A stretch of 64,000 nucleotides of DNA from Filimonas zeae (lineage in GTDB: Bacteria; Bacteroidota; Bacteroidia; Chitinophagales; Chitinophagaceae), in the NCBI RefSeq assembly GCF_014641615.1, contig NZ_BMIB01000003.1, positions 1,116,001 to 1,180,000 on the forward strand, written 5' to 3'. Under the pieces are notes generated by a model, which saw only the letters and a program-made list of their open reading frames with translations, was not told the DNA's origin and did no database searches. The position numbers and the translations under genes are program-made. Of the stretch, positions 35,852 through 44,871 are shown one piece after another (within the stretch, counting starts at the first letter, position 1; each line of letters opens with the position of its first letter).

Positions 35852-38509
35852 ATGAAAAAAGCCTTTACTTATACACTCCTTTTTTTACACTCCTGTTTTT
35901 ACACACTGGCACAACACCCTGCTTATAAGCTTACAACCATTGATACTACTCACTTTCACAAACTACCCTACAAGCTGCGCACAAGCATTTATACCCACAC
36001 CCCACCTGCCACCTGGCTGTTAAGCGTATCAGACACTGCGGCATTTTTACAGTTTGCACAGGCACACAACAAGCACTTACATATTATAAATCGTTTATCA
36101 AAGTACGGCCTCTATGTTACTACAGCTACCGATTCTTTTATTATACAACACACCCTACCTCTACCCTTTGTACGCTTTGCAGACAGCCGTAAACGCGCAC
36201 CGCAGGAAGAAGGTGTTGTACGCAATTATAATATGGTGTTCAACCGTATAGAAAAAACGCATGCAGCTTACCCGTTTCTTTCTGCAACAGGCCTTACCGT
36301 ATCTGTAAAAGAGCAAATGTTTGATACCAGCGATATAGATTTTGCCAACCGCATATTACACACCGGCATACAAGCCGCTACCACCTCTGCACACGCAGGT
36401 ATAATAGCCACTACCATTGCAGGCGCCGGTAATAGTTATTATACGGGTATGGGGGCAGCCCCCGGAGCCACCTTATCCGGAGCAGACTATACCAGCATGC
36501 TACCCGATGAGGAAGCTTATAAACAATTTCACATTACTGCCCAAAACCACTCCTACGGTGTGGGTATAGAAAACTATTACGGTGCAGATGCCGCTGCTTA
36601 CGATGCAGGCACCTGGCAGGATACAGTGCTGATGCACGTATTTTCTGCCGGCAATGCCGGTAGAGATACAGCGTTGGGCGGCCACTACCATGGCCTGCCC
36701 TATGTTGCCAACAGCACCGGCAGTTTTAAAATGGCTAAAAACAGCATTGCCGTTGGCGCACTGGATGCATTGTTTGCCGTACCTGCCGCCAGCTCGCGCG
36801 GCCCGGCTTATGATGGACGTATATTTCCACAGCTGGTAGCTTATGGCGATGAAGGCAGTTCCGGCGCAGCAGCACTGGTAACAGGCAGTGTGTTACTGCT
36901 GCAGGATGCCTGGCGTGTTACACACAATGGCCAGCTACCAGCCGCCGCGCTGGTAAAAGCTGCACTTATTAACAGCGCTACAGATCTGTTACAGCCCGGC
37001 CCCGATTATACTTCCGGCTACGGTGCGCTTAATACGTTTAAAGCAGTGCGCACCATTCTGCAACACCAGTATGTACAAGGTATATCCTATGCCGGGCATA
37101 CGGATACTTTTACGTTGCAGGTACCCGCAGCAGCACGCAACCTGCGTATTACGCTGGCATGGAACGATACAGCGGCTGCACCCAATGCTGCCACTGCGCT
37201 GGTAAACGATGTGGATATAGAAGTAATAGCCCCCGGTAGCAGCCAACGCCTGCAGCCACTGGTATTACACCACGCACCACATAAAGACTCTCTGCAACTA
37301 CCCGCTACACCGGCACGGGATAGCCTTAACGTAACCGAGCAGGTTGCCATAAGCACACCTGCCGCCGGCACCTACCGTATACTGGTTACCGGTTATAAAA
37401 TACAAAGCAGGCAACCTTATGCTGTTGCATGGCAATGGGATAGCGCACAGCAGTTTACCTGGCTATCCCCCAACCGTAACAGCTACTGGCCCTCAGATGT
37501 TATACAGCATTTCAGCTGGGAATACTACGGAGCAGAAAGCACCGGCCAGTTATCTATACAATATACAGGCAGTAAAGAATGGCATACTATTAAACCCGAT
37601 GTTACCTTGCAGGCCCCTTATATTACCTGGCATGCCCCGGACACGCTTACCGCCGCCGTTGCCCGTATGCAGATAGGCCAGCGCATTTTTTACTCAGATA
37701 CATTTTTGCTGGGCAATCAGCAATACCCCGCTGTTGGCTTTCAGTGTGCAGATTCGCTGTTGTTATACTGGCCGGAGAAAGCAGGCGCTGCTTACTACAA
37801 AATATTCAGGCTGGCAGGAAAACAGATGCAGGAGATACAACCCGCTGTAACCGCCAATCATATAATACTGCACCCACCCCGGGGCGCCAGTGCCTTTTAT
37901 GCAATAGCCCCTGTAACAGGTACGCAGTATACAGGAGGCAAAAGTTATACTATTGATATACGTAACCAGGGGGTAGGTTGTTATTTTTACAGCCTGGTGG
38001 CCGATCTGCTGCCGCCTGCTACCGCAGCAGTTACCGCCCGTTTGGGCAGCCTGTATCAGATAGATAGTATTGGCTTTGAAAAACACAATGCCAATGGCTG
38101 GCAACTATTAAACACCTATGCAGTAAACGGCAATATGCAATACAGCATAAGAGACACTGCGCTGTTCAGCGGGTTAAACACTTACCGCTGCCTGCTTACC
38201 ACCACACAAGGCCACCGTATTTACAGCGATTCTTCTACCGTATACTATTGGAATAAAACAGATGATTATCTGTTATTTCCCAATCCGGTAACTGCTACAG
38301 AGCCATTGCGGCTACTCAGCAATAACCCATTCAATAAATCGGTAACACTTTTTAATATGCAGGGGCGCCGTGTGTTTACACAAAACATCAACAACCAGCT
38401 GGAACTGCTGTATACCCCTCCATTACCGGCAGGCATGTATATACTTACCATACAGGAAAGCAAAAAGCATATAGCTACCAGGCGCATACTAATAACTACC
38501 GGCAGGTAA
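35852..38509 (+). CDS. Subtilase-like (S8) T9SS-secreted protein with atypical Asp motif
   Basis: 885 residues. Signal peptide (to about 20), S8 fold with His in SAHAGIIATTIAGAG (about 180) and Ser in GSSGAAALVTG (about 336). The usual DTG/DSG aspartate motif is replaced by VSVKEQMFDTSDIDF (about 149-163), where the Asp is displaced, so catalysis is uncertain. A beta-sandwich P-like domain (about 400-540) and Ig-like regions follow, ending in a T9SS type A sorting domain (LLFPNPVTATEPLRL ... PAGMYILTIQESK). It should be surface-secreted. Convergent with the glycosidase gene 6 bases away. Confidence 0.82.
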   Translation: MKKAFTYTLLFLHSCFYTLAQHPAYKLTTIDTTHFHKLPYKLRTSIYTHTPPATWLLSVSDTAAFLQFAQAHNKHLHIINRLSKYGLYVTTATDSFIIQHTLPLPFVRFADSRKRAPQEEGVVRNYNMVFNRIEKTHAAYPFLSATGLTVSVKEQMFDTSDIDFANRILHTGIQAATTSAHAGIIATTIAGAGNSYYTGMGAAPGATLSGADYTSMLPDEEAYKQFHITAQNHSYGVGIENYYGADAAAYDAGTWQDTVLMHVFSAGNAGRDTALGGHYHGLPYVANSTGSFKMAKNSIAVGALDALFAVPAASSRGPAYDGRIFPQLVAYGDEGSSGAAALVTGSVLLLQDAWRVTHNGQLPAAALVKAALINSATDLLQPGPDYTSGYGALNTFKAVRTILQHQYVQGISYAGHTDTFTLQVPAAARNLRITLAWNDTAAAPNAATALVNDVDIEVIAPGSSQRLQPLVLHHAPHKDSLQLPATPARDSLNVTEQVAISTPAAGTYRILVTGYKIQSRQPYAVAWQWDSAQQFTWLSPNRNSYWPSDVIQHFSWEYYGAESTGQLSIQYTGSKEWHTIKPDVTLQAPYITWHAPDTLTAAVARMQIGQRIFYSDTFLLGNQQYPAVGFQCADSLLLYWPEKAGAAYYKIFRLAGKQMQEIQPAVTANHIILHPPRGASAFYAIAPVTGTQYTGGKSYTIDIRNQGVGCYFYSLVADLLPPATAAVTARLGSLYQIDSIGFEKHNANGWQLLNTYAVNGNMQYSIRDTALFSGLNTYRCLLTTTQGHRIYSDSSTVYYWNKTDDYLLFPNPVTATEPLRLLSNNPFNKSVTLFNMQGRRVFTQNINNQLELLYTPPLPAGMYILTIQESKKHIATRRILITTGR

Positions 38510-38515
38510 AAGCAA

Positions 38516-40846
38516 CTATTGCTTCCAGATGCTTCTGCCTGCTTTTTCGTTGTTTTGTATCACCTCAATCAGGTACATACCTGCCGGCAGGGCAGACATA
38601 TCTAAGCTGCCCGTAAATGCCCGGGCCGTTTTATTAAAAGAAGCTTTTTTAAGCAGTTTACCCGCAAAGTCGTATACACCTATCTGTACAGCGCCGCTAA
38701 CGGTATTGTTCAGCTGCACCAGCAAATCGTCTGTTACGGGGTTGGGATATATCTGTAACGCAGCCAGCAGATTTCTGGCAGTACTTACCACGCCATCCAC
38801 TACCCCCTTTACCGCACTTTTACCGGTAGGTATTACAAACACCGGTGTTTCAGTTACCTGTATATACAGTTTGCCGTTTGCTACGGTAACCTGTTTGGGC
38901 ACCATGGTATCTTTACCAACGGTGGGGGTGTATATAGCTGCGCCGGTAGCATCGCCCATATCCAGCTCGTAACTAAGCGTGCTGTTATTCTGTGTGGGCA
39001 TCATTAAAGCATAAGCATCTTTTCCATTCAGGCTATACCTGTCTGCCAGCGGGCTGGCACTAATGGTTTCCTGATAGGTATAATTACCCAGCAGCTTTTT
39101 TACCTGAGTAAGATAGTCCGCAGCAGGGCGGCGGGTAAAATTATCATTCACCAGGCCGGAAGATGCGTATTGCGATGGGTTTTGCGCATTATCATCATAC
39201 ATCTGGTAAAAAAACACCCTTTCTATACCAAGGCGGTTATACAGCAGCGTAGTGCGCAATATCCAGTCGGCCTGTGTATGGTAAGTAGTTTTACTGCCTA
39301 TAGGCACCGCATGGTAAGGGCTGCCGCTGTTAATATCATATCCGGCTTCTGTAACCCATACCGGCATATCGTAACAGTAATCGTGCGCTAACTGCAAAAA
39401 ACGCTGCGCGCTTACCGCCGCTTCAGACATTTCAGGCGCTACACCCCGGGTAGGCTGCTGCATACCGGTGGCATTGCCTGCGTAGTAATGATAGTTAATT
39501 ACATCCCAGCAAAGATTAACCCGGCCATCGCTTTTATAGCCTCTGAACTCTTTACACCAGTCAATCATACCACGTACATAATCCGTTTCAGGCCCTGCCA
39601 GGCCAGCCATTACTACCTGCATGGAAGGGTCGGCGGTTTTAACCCCCGCATCCTGCCCCAGTGTATGTTTATGTCCATCGTAAAAGGCAGAAAGGTTGGC
39701 AGCATATTCCCGGCCGGTCTGGTATGCCTTACGGCCCAGCCACCATTTATTGCGCTCGTTATCACATTCAATATAGGTAACATAATTCAGCCCCTTCCGC
39801 TTCTGGTTAGGCGGGTCGTTGGTCCACCGTGGGGTGCTGTTTATATGCAACAGCTCGTCCGGTACCAATTTATTACGGCCATAACGCGCTGCGTACTGAA
39901 AGCCTGCCCTTGCCTGTGCTATATACGATGCGGGATTACTAAAATCAGCGTTATACGCAACCGGTACATTTTCCCAGTTACGCTGGTCCGCAGGCCAGGT
40001 ATTCATCAGCCACGAGCTTATCTGTTTCAGATCGCCCAGCACCTCTATACCTTCCGCTTTACAACGTGCATAAATAGTATCATAATTCCAGCCGCCCTGG
40101 TTGCAGGGGTTAAAAGTATAACTGCCCTGGCTGGCTTCTATCCTGTCCCAGTCCATATAATGTCTGAAGCCGCCAAAGCCCTTCAGCATTTTCATGCGGG
40201 TTTCATCAATTACCATGGGGTTGGTGGGGTTTACCACATTCCATTCAAACGCATTTACCCCAAAGCCCTGCTTCATAGCCACGTTGCGGCGTGTATAAGG
40301 TGTTTGTACCTGCGTGGCAGGCTTATAGCGGCCATACAGTTCTATTTCAGATGGGTAAGCCCACCAGGTATTTATGATCAGATAACGGGGGTTGTGAATG
40401 GTATTGTTCAGCTGAAACTGATTACTGCCCCCGGTACGTTCGGGGTAAGGACCTACCCAGCGTTTGTAGGTGCCTCCGGTAAATGTAGCAATCTGTATGC
40501 GCTGCCAGTCTTCCGTAACCACCCACAAAGTCATAGGCTTATCCGCATTACTGCCTTCCCCGTCAAAAAACTTAATGCTGTCTATATGTATCTCCTCACC
40601 CTCCAGCAAGGGGTACCAGGCCTCCCACCTGTCCAGCACTTTACCATGGCCGGTATTTACCACTTCATCGGTAATACCGTTAAACAAAGGCGCCAGTCCG
40701 CTGCCGGCAGTATTTAACTGGTACCAGCGGGTAGAGTCAACAGGTATTTTACCATATATAAAGCCATCGGCGCCAGCGGTATTCTGGGCCTGGCACCGCG
40801 TAAACAAAGCCAGTAAAAGCGGAAAAAACAGCACGGATTTATTCAT
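38516..40846 (-). CDS. T9SS-secreted clan GH-A glycoside hydrolase-like protein
   Basis: 776 residues from ATG 40846, chosen for its signal peptide (NKSVLFFPLLLALFTRCQAQ). The N-terminal 160 residues are a beta-sandwich-like region. A TIM-barrel follows (about 185-600), with Glu in IECDNERNKWW (about 362, acid/base position) and Glu in WVTEAGYD (about 498, nucleophile position), plus WDVINYHYYAG. It resembles GH39/GH5-like enzymes but the exact family is unclear. The C terminus is a T9SS sorting domain (IYPNPVTDDLLVQL ... AGMYLIEVIQN). Probably degrades an extracellular polysaccharide. Confidence 0.78.
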   Translation of the reverse strand: MNKSVLFFPLLLALFTRCQAQNTAGADGFIYGKIPVDSTRWYQLNTAGSGLAPLFNGITDEVVNTGHGKVLDRWEAWYPLLEGEEIHIDSIKFFDGEGSNADKPMTLWVVTEDWQRIQIATFTGGTYKRWVGPYPERTGGSNQFQLNNTIHNPRYLIINTWWAYPSEIELYGRYKPATQVQTPYTRRNVAMKQGFGVNAFEWNVVNPTNPMVIDETRMKMLKGFGGFRHYMDWDRIEASQGSYTFNPCNQGGWNYDTIYARCKAEGIEVLGDLKQISSWLMNTWPADQRNWENVPVAYNADFSNPASYIAQARAGFQYAARYGRNKLVPDELLHINSTPRWTNDPPNQKRKGLNYVTYIECDNERNKWWLGRKAYQTGREYAANLSAFYDGHKHTLGQDAGVKTADPSMQVVMAGLAGPETDYVRGMIDWCKEFRGYKSDGRVNLCWDVINYHYYAGNATGMQQPTRGVAPEMSEAAVSAQRFLQLAHDYCYDMPVWVTEAGYDINSGSPYHAVPIGSKTTYHTQADWILRTTLLYNRLGIERVFFYQMYDDNAQNPSQYASSGLVNDNFTRRPAADYLTQVKKLLGNYTYQETISASPLADRYSLNGKDAYALMMPTQNNSTLSYELDMGDATGAAIYTPTVGKDTMVPKQVTVANGKLYIQVTETPVFVIPTGKSAVKGVVDGVVSTARNLLAALQIYPNPVTDDLLVQLNNTVSGAVQIGVYDFAGKLLKKASFNKTARAFTGSLDMSALPAGMYLIEVIQNNEKAGRSIWKQ

Positions 40847-40879
40847 AACATATAAGGTACAGGCGTGAAAGTACCACAA

Positions 40880-40909
40880 ATTGAACACCCGAACCTTAGT
40901 ATAGGTTTA
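40880..40909 (+). promoter_or_regulatory. Possible promoter of the 180-residue protein gene
   Basis: ATTG (40880-40883), 18 bases, TAGGTTTA (40902-40909), 42 bases upstream of the ATG. One base off at both ends of the consensus. Confidence 0.35.
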
Positions 40910-40951
40910 AAATGCGGGTAATGGGTTATTTTTAAGTACAGCAACAGAAAT

Positions 40952-41494
40952 ATGAAACAATTACTACCCTGCCTTTTACTAAGCTGCCTGTTAACTACAG
41001 GTACATACGCGCAGCAACACAACCTTACCCCTGCCGACTCGCTGCAATGGGTAACCGGCAAGCTGGGCACCATGGTATACTATATAAAACAGGCCCGATA
41101 CCTGCCGGTAAGTGTGTTAGACAGCCTGCATGCAGATGCTGATAGCCTGCCCGGCGTAATTACGCGCAACTGGCTGCAATGCCATAGTAACGATAGCAGA
41201 AAGCTGGATGCTATACTGGCCCTTACCAGCAAAACAGAGCAGCGCAAAGCCTTGTTACAATGGAAATATACGGGTAGCCGTTTTGAACTGGAAGGCCTGC
41301 TGGAGTGCTGTAGTGAAGTACAACGTGCCTGCTTTACCTTATTTCATCAGATGAAGGGAGATGACCTGTTTGGCAGCAAGCCGGAATATGATGCGATGGC
41401 TACCACGGCCGAAGATAACTTTATGCTGTACCAGCACCGGCTGCATGGTGTGCTGGATACACACCATAACAACATACCACCCACTGTAAAATAA
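40952..41494 (+). CDS. Secreted hypothetical protein
   Basis: 180 residues with a clear signal peptide (KQLLPCLLLSCLLTTGTYAQ). The rest is helical with no recognised domain; a Cys-rich patch LLECCSEVQRAC (about 116-127) is notable. Probably periplasmic. Single gene, sharing a bidirectional terminator with the LLM oxidoreductase gene. Confidence 0.65.
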   Translation: MKQLLPCLLLSCLLTTGTYAQQHNLTPADSLQWVTGKLGTMVYYIKQARYLPVSVLDSLHADADSLPGVITRNWLQCHSNDSRKLDAILALTSKTEQRKALLQWKYTGSRFELEGLLECCSEVQRACFTLFHQMKGDDLFGSKPEYDAMATTAEDNFMLYQHRLHGVLDTHHNNIPPTVK

Positions 41495-41496
41495 AA

Positions 41497-41525
41497 AAGA
41501 GGCTGCCTGTTAAGCAGCCCCTTTT
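41497..41525. terminator. Bidirectional terminator
   Basis: GGCTGC (41501-41506) / GCAGCC (41514-41519) stem flanked by AAAAAAGA on the left and CCTTTT on the right, between two convergent genes, so it can work in both directions. Confidence 0.8.
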
Positions 41526-41537
41526 AATAAAGTTAAT

Positions 41538-42560
41538 TTATAACCGTTGCTGCAGGTTTTGAATAACCTGTGCAAACAGCTCGTAAGAATGTAATCTTGC
41601 TTCCTGATTGTAAATATGCGCCGTAGCCATAATTTCCTGCACACCTGTTTGCTGCAGAAACGAAAACAATTCCTCTTCTAACCGGGCCGGGCTGCCTACA
41701 AAAGAGTAAGCCAGCATATGGTTTACCGCTGCTTCCAGCTGATCGTTCCACATAGCATCCATGTTTTCCACCGGCTCTGGCAATCTTCTGCGTTCACCGG
41801 TAACCACTCCCATAAAAAACTGCAGCAGTGAGGTCATCAGGTAACGCGCCTGCTCATCAGTATCAGCCGCTACCACGTTTACACATGCCATTACATAAGG
41901 CTGCTGTAACCATTGCGATGGGCGGAAGTTTTTGCGGTACAGCTCAATAGCCTGCGTAAAATGCGTGGGGGCAAAATGGCTGGCAAAAGCATACGGCAAA
42001 CCCAGGGCCGCTGCCAGCATAGCGCTATCGGTGCTGGAACCTAAAATCCAGATAGGTATATCCAGCCCCTCGCCCGGTATAGCCCTTACCTGGGCGCTGC
42101 TGTTATCAGCAGAAAAAAAGCGTTGCAGCTTCTGTATATCGCCCGGAAAATTATGACTCGCATGCATATTTTCGCCCCGTAAAGCCCGGGCCGTAACCTG
42201 ATCGGTACCCGGCGCGCGCCCCAGCCCCAGATCTATCCGCTGCGGATACAACGATGCCAGGGTGCCAAACTGCTCTGCCACCGCCAACGGGGCATGGTTA
42301 GGCAGCATAATACCACCGCTGCCAACACGAATATGCTGTGTACCGCCTGCTATATAACCAATAAGTATGGATGTGGCAGAGCTGGCAACGCCCACCATAT
42401 TATGGTGTTCTGCCAGCCAGTAACGGGTATACCCCAACCGCTCGGCCAGCTGTGCCAGACGCAGACTGTTGGGAAAAGTATCTGCGGGTGTTTTCCCTTC
42501 CAGCACGGTAGCCAGGTCTAATACCGACCAGGCTACGCCATTTGATTGAATTCCTTCCAT
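41538..42560 (-). CDS. LLM-class flavin-dependent oxidoreductase
   Basis: 340 residues of bacterial luciferase-like monooxygenase fold. Motifs: LAQLAERLGYTRYWLAEHHN (about 30-49), IRVGSGGIMLPNHAPL (about 77-92), RIDLGLGRAPGTD (about 108-120), then IPIWILGSSTDSAMLAAALG (about 167-186). It matches the subgroup often annotated MsnO8/YhbW-like. It would use reduced FMN supplied by a reductase to oxidise a small organic substrate, which is unknown. Monocistronic and cytosolic. Confidence 0.9.
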   Translation of the reverse strand: MEGIQSNGVAWSVLDLATVLEGKTPADTFPNSLRLAQLAERLGYTRYWLAEHHNMVGVASSATSILIGYIAGGTQHIRVGSGGIMLPNHAPLAVAEQFGTLASLYPQRIDLGLGRAPGTDQVTARALRGENMHASHNFPGDIQKLQRFFSADNSSAQVRAIPGEGLDIPIWILGSSTDSAMLAAALGLPYAFASHFAPTHFTQAIELYRKNFRPSQWLQQPYVMACVNVVAADTDEQARYLMTSLLQFFMGVVTGERRRLPEPVENMDAMWNDQLEAAVNHMLAYSFVGSPARLEEELFSFLQQTGVQEIMATAHIYNQEARLHSYELFAQVIQNLQQRL

Positions 42561-42869
42561 TTAACCGGATTTGTCTGATGATCTTTAATAACCTGTCGGA
42601 ACAAAGATAACCATATATCGACAAATTTCGATTTGTTTTAACATCACGGTATAAAATAAGAGCGCCACTACCTATTTTTTTGAATTGCCACAACCATTTG
42701 GATTCATCCTCATTTTTATGGCATCCTGTAACCGGTTATACAGCGGCCATACACACCAAAGGGTATTACTTTTCATTCAATGTTTTTTTAATACGACATA
42801 GCCACCTAAAGGTTTTCATCGGCGAACGCTATAGCAGCTATTAAAATCAGCTTATAAGCAACAGAAAAA

Positions 42870-42900
42870 TTTGGTGTAAATAAATTTTACCGTAAGTTTA
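42870..42900 (+). promoter_or_regulatory. Promoter of small RNA copy 1
   Basis: TTTG (42870-42873), 19 bases, TAAGTTTA (42893-42900). The same arrangement with the same spacer length precedes copy 2. Confidence 0.65.
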
Positions 42901-42905
42901 CATCA

Positions 42906-43021
42906 GCAAGCACAGCAATAGTGCTTCACAACAAAAAGATCATTTTACCTTATTATAAACTAGGTGTTTTTCATAGGTTAGCAACGGCCTGTCTTGTCTA
43001 AGACTCAGGCCTATTTTTTTT
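42906..43021 (+). ncRNA. Candidate stand-alone small RNA, copy 1
   Basis: About 116 nt, starting just after a promoter and ending in a terminator. Parts in order: 5' hairpin AAGCAC-N7-GTGCTT (42908-42926); a U/A-rich linker; a core containing TAGGTGTTTTTCATAGGTT (42961-42979); and a terminator stem GGCCTG (42986-42991) / CAGGCC (43006-43011) with eight T (43014-43021). It lies on the plus strand between two minus-strand genes, so it is not a leader or 3' UTR of either. A near-identical copy lies at 53335-53453. I do not recognise it as a named RNA family. The rest of the 42561-43096 gap shows nothing else clear. Confidence 0.68.
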
Positions 43022-43096
43022 AATAGACCTCCCGTAACCTTTTTCACTATCTCAATAATGTAACGGACAAACAATTACCAGGCTTCAGGAATTTAT

Positions 43097-43512
43097 CTAT
43101 ACAATTTTGCTTTGAAGAGCCATACTGAATATTTCTGACAACGCTCTTTTCAACTCATCCATTGTTGCGGGCTTAATAACGTAATTATGGGACCGGCCCG
43201 GTAAAAGCCCGATATTATATCCGGCATGTCCATACCGCTGTAAATAATAACAGGCAACGCGTCAAACCTTTTATCGGCCCTTATGGATTTTATGCATTCC
43301 TTACCATCCATACAAGGCATATGCGCATCTAAAAACAGAATATCTGGCATGTACTTTTGTAACAACTGCATCAGCAGAAGGCCGTTTTCAACTGTTCTCA
43401 AAGTAATGCCCTCAAATGCCTCATTAATAGCATCAGAAAAAAATATAATATCCTCTCTGTCATCGTCAGCAAGCAGTACTTCCAGAGCGTCTTCAGATTT
43501 ACCCGATTCCAT
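43097..43512 (-). pseudogene. Single-domain response regulator broken by a 1-base frameshift
   Basis: The receiver domain reads normally for about 105 residues: acidic pocket LADDDRED, phosphoacceptor in ILFLDAHMPCMDG (about 55) and VIIYSGMD. After GFYRAG the annotated frame gives PIITLLSPQQWMS and stops at 43150. One base earlier or later, the other frame continues as HNYVIKPATMDELKRAL and then SEIFSMALQSKIV with a stop at 43097-43099. This restores the conserved Lys-Pro and the last helix. The break is near 43193 on the plus strand, in a CCC/GGG-type context. Either a true pseudogene or a sequencing error. Confidence 0.8.
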
Positions 43513-43741
43513 ACTATCAAAAATTTTACCTCAAATGGTATTAACTACTGATAATTAAAACTATACGAGTATCCTCCGCTGATTCCCTCTATTCGGAGGA
43601 AATAAAACTGTTTAAATTTACACAATATTTATTTCAACAAAAAAAATACCGGAACAGCCATTAACCCCTCTCTTTTTTATCAACCCAACTACCCTGGAAT
43701 AACTTTTGCAACAAGCCGATACACATTACAAATAAACCGCT

Positions 43742-44134
43742 ATGCTACAAATTGAAAAGCTAATCAGGCAAACGCGGAGCCTACTACTAAACCCCTTTAA
43801 CGGGTTAACAGGCAACACCTACGCTTTTATACAACAGTACCAGTTTAACACCGGCAAACCCAACATGTTTACATGCAATTTACACACAGCCCTTATAGCC
43901 CAAAACAACCTGCTATCATTAAACAACGTGCAACTAGACGTGCAACATTTAATACAGTGCGCAAAGGAACTTATATACCATACATCGCTGGGTATGCCTT
44001 TACCTGTTATTAAAAAAGTACAGGCCTTCAGTTTATTTACCCATAATAATCATCCCCGTATTTACCATTTATGTGTTACCCTTTCTTTACCCGGATGCAA
44101 ACACATACTTAACAACTATAACATAAAAAGCTAA
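43742..44134 (+). CDS. Hypothetical protein, unrecognised
   Basis: 130 residues with no signal peptide, membrane segment or known motif; leucine-, asparagine- and histidine-rich, with one long helical stretch (VQLDVQHLIQCAKELIYH, about 63-80). Codon use is similar to its neighbours. It is flanked by non-coding sequence on both sides, and its promoter is not obvious. It could be an orphan gene or a spurious frame. Confidence 0.4.
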   Translation: MLQIEKLIRQTRSLLLNPFNGLTGNTYAFIQQYQFNTGKPNMFTCNLHTALIAQNNLLSLNNVQLDVQHLIQCAKELIYHTSLGMPLPVIKKVQAFSLFTHNNHPRIYHLCVTLSLPGCKHILNNYNIKS

Positions 44135-44202
44135 CGTAAACATGTAGCCTTTAACTGCGGGTAATAAACCCCAGCTTAACAGCAGCTTTGCTAACAGAAA
44201 CC

Positions 44203-44234
44203 AAAAAGCTGCCTCATGTATTTATGAGACAGCT
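44203..44234 (-). terminator. Hairpin with T run on the minus strand
   Basis: An 11-bp stem with one mismatch (44207-44217 and 44224-44234), followed on the minus strand by TTTT. No minus-strand gene precedes it, so it may instead structure transcripts in the 415-base region upstream of groES. Another small inverted repeat, GCCTTA/TAAGGC, lies about 10 bases further on. Confidence 0.35.
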
Positions 44235-44438
44235 CTGGCAACCTGCCTTAGCAGGTGCCTGTAAGGCAATGCACAATCGAAGACCCGCTAATAACAAACG
44301 CAACAACAACAACAAAACGCTGATAGCGTAAAAAAAAACACCGGTTTATTTTTTTTGAAGAAGTATAGTGGTCTGCAAAAGGGGGATGAATTTTCGTCAG
44401 CGAGGGTGACAAATTTTCAAACCACAAAATGTCAGAAT

Positions 44439-44470
44439 GTACAGAAACCTGTACTGGCACAAGGCTTGAG
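44439..44470 (+). promoter_or_regulatory. Sigma-54-like promoter with adjacent dyad upstream of groES
   Basis: TGGCACAAGGCTTGAG (44455-44470) resembles the sigma-54 consensus TGGCAC-N5-TTGC, with GG and TG at the -24/-12 spacing but A instead of C at the last core base. A perfect dyad GTACAG-N4-CTGTAC (44439-44454) abuts it. No TAnnTTTG box was seen in the 120 bases before the ATG. Assigned by pattern only. Confidence 0.35.
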
Positions 44471-44481
44471 AGCGATTTTTT

Positions 44482-44507
44482 ACAGCCGTTTGTCCGGACA
44501 CGGCTGT
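44482..44507 (+). promoter_or_regulatory. Long dyad in the groES leader
   Basis: ACAGCCGT (44482-44489) / ACGGCTGT (44500-44507) encloses a perfect 10-bp palindrome TGTCCGGACA (44491-44500). As DNA it could be a repressor site; as RNA it forms a stable hairpin 42 bases before the start codon. It does not match the CIRCE sequence. Confidence 0.4.
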
Positions 44508-44549
44508 ATAGCTAATCAATGTTTTTATTTCATCTTTCAAATAAGTAAA

Positions 44550-44831
44550 ATGGCAAACAACAATCAGGTAAAACCATTACACGACAGGGTTATTGTAAAG
44601 CCAGCACCCGCAGAAGACAAAACAGCCGGCGGCATTATTATACCCGACACTGCCAAAGAAAAACCACAACGGGGCATTGTACTGGCAGCAGGGCCAGGTA
44701 AAAAAGATGAGCCTGTTACCGTTAAACAGGGCGACCGTATTTTATACGGCAAGTACGCAGGCACCGAATTTCAGTTTGAGGGCGAACAGGTGCTTATTAT
44801 GCGCGAATCTGATATACTGGCTATAGTGTAA
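44550..44831 (+). CDS. groES: Co-chaperonin GroES
   Basis: 93 residues from ATG 44550. Conserved features: VKPLHDRVIVKPAPAEDKTAGGIIIPDTA (shown here as positions 7-35, with the mobile loop about 18-33), AAGPGKK, ILYGKYAGTEF and IMRESDILAI at the end. It caps the GroEL cavity during ATP-driven protein folding. Normal family length. It is followed 40 bases later by groEL. The frame upstream of the ATG is open but non-coding in character. Confidence 0.96.
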   Translation: MANNNQVKPLHDRVIVKPAPAEDKTAGGIIIPDTAKEKPQRGIVLAAGPGKKDEPVTVKQGDRILYGKYAGTEFQFEGEQVLIMRESDILAIV

Positions 44832-44871
44832 AAACGCAATTGTTATTGTAGCATTTTTAAAAACAATCATT

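Noticed and set aside
39488..40717. 409-residue plus-strand ORF
   Set aside because: Antisense to the T9SS glycosidase gene, which has signal peptide, catalytic motifs and sorting domain; the plus frame has no recognisable features.
42906..43021. Riboswitch or leader of the neighbouring gene
   Set aside because: The next plus-strand gene starts about 700 bases further on, the element ends in its own terminator, and both flanking genes are on the minus strand.
44248..44460. 70-residue minus-strand ORF upstream of groES
   Set aside because: No protein-like features and it covers the regulatory region; considered only because a minus-strand hairpin with T run lies beyond it.
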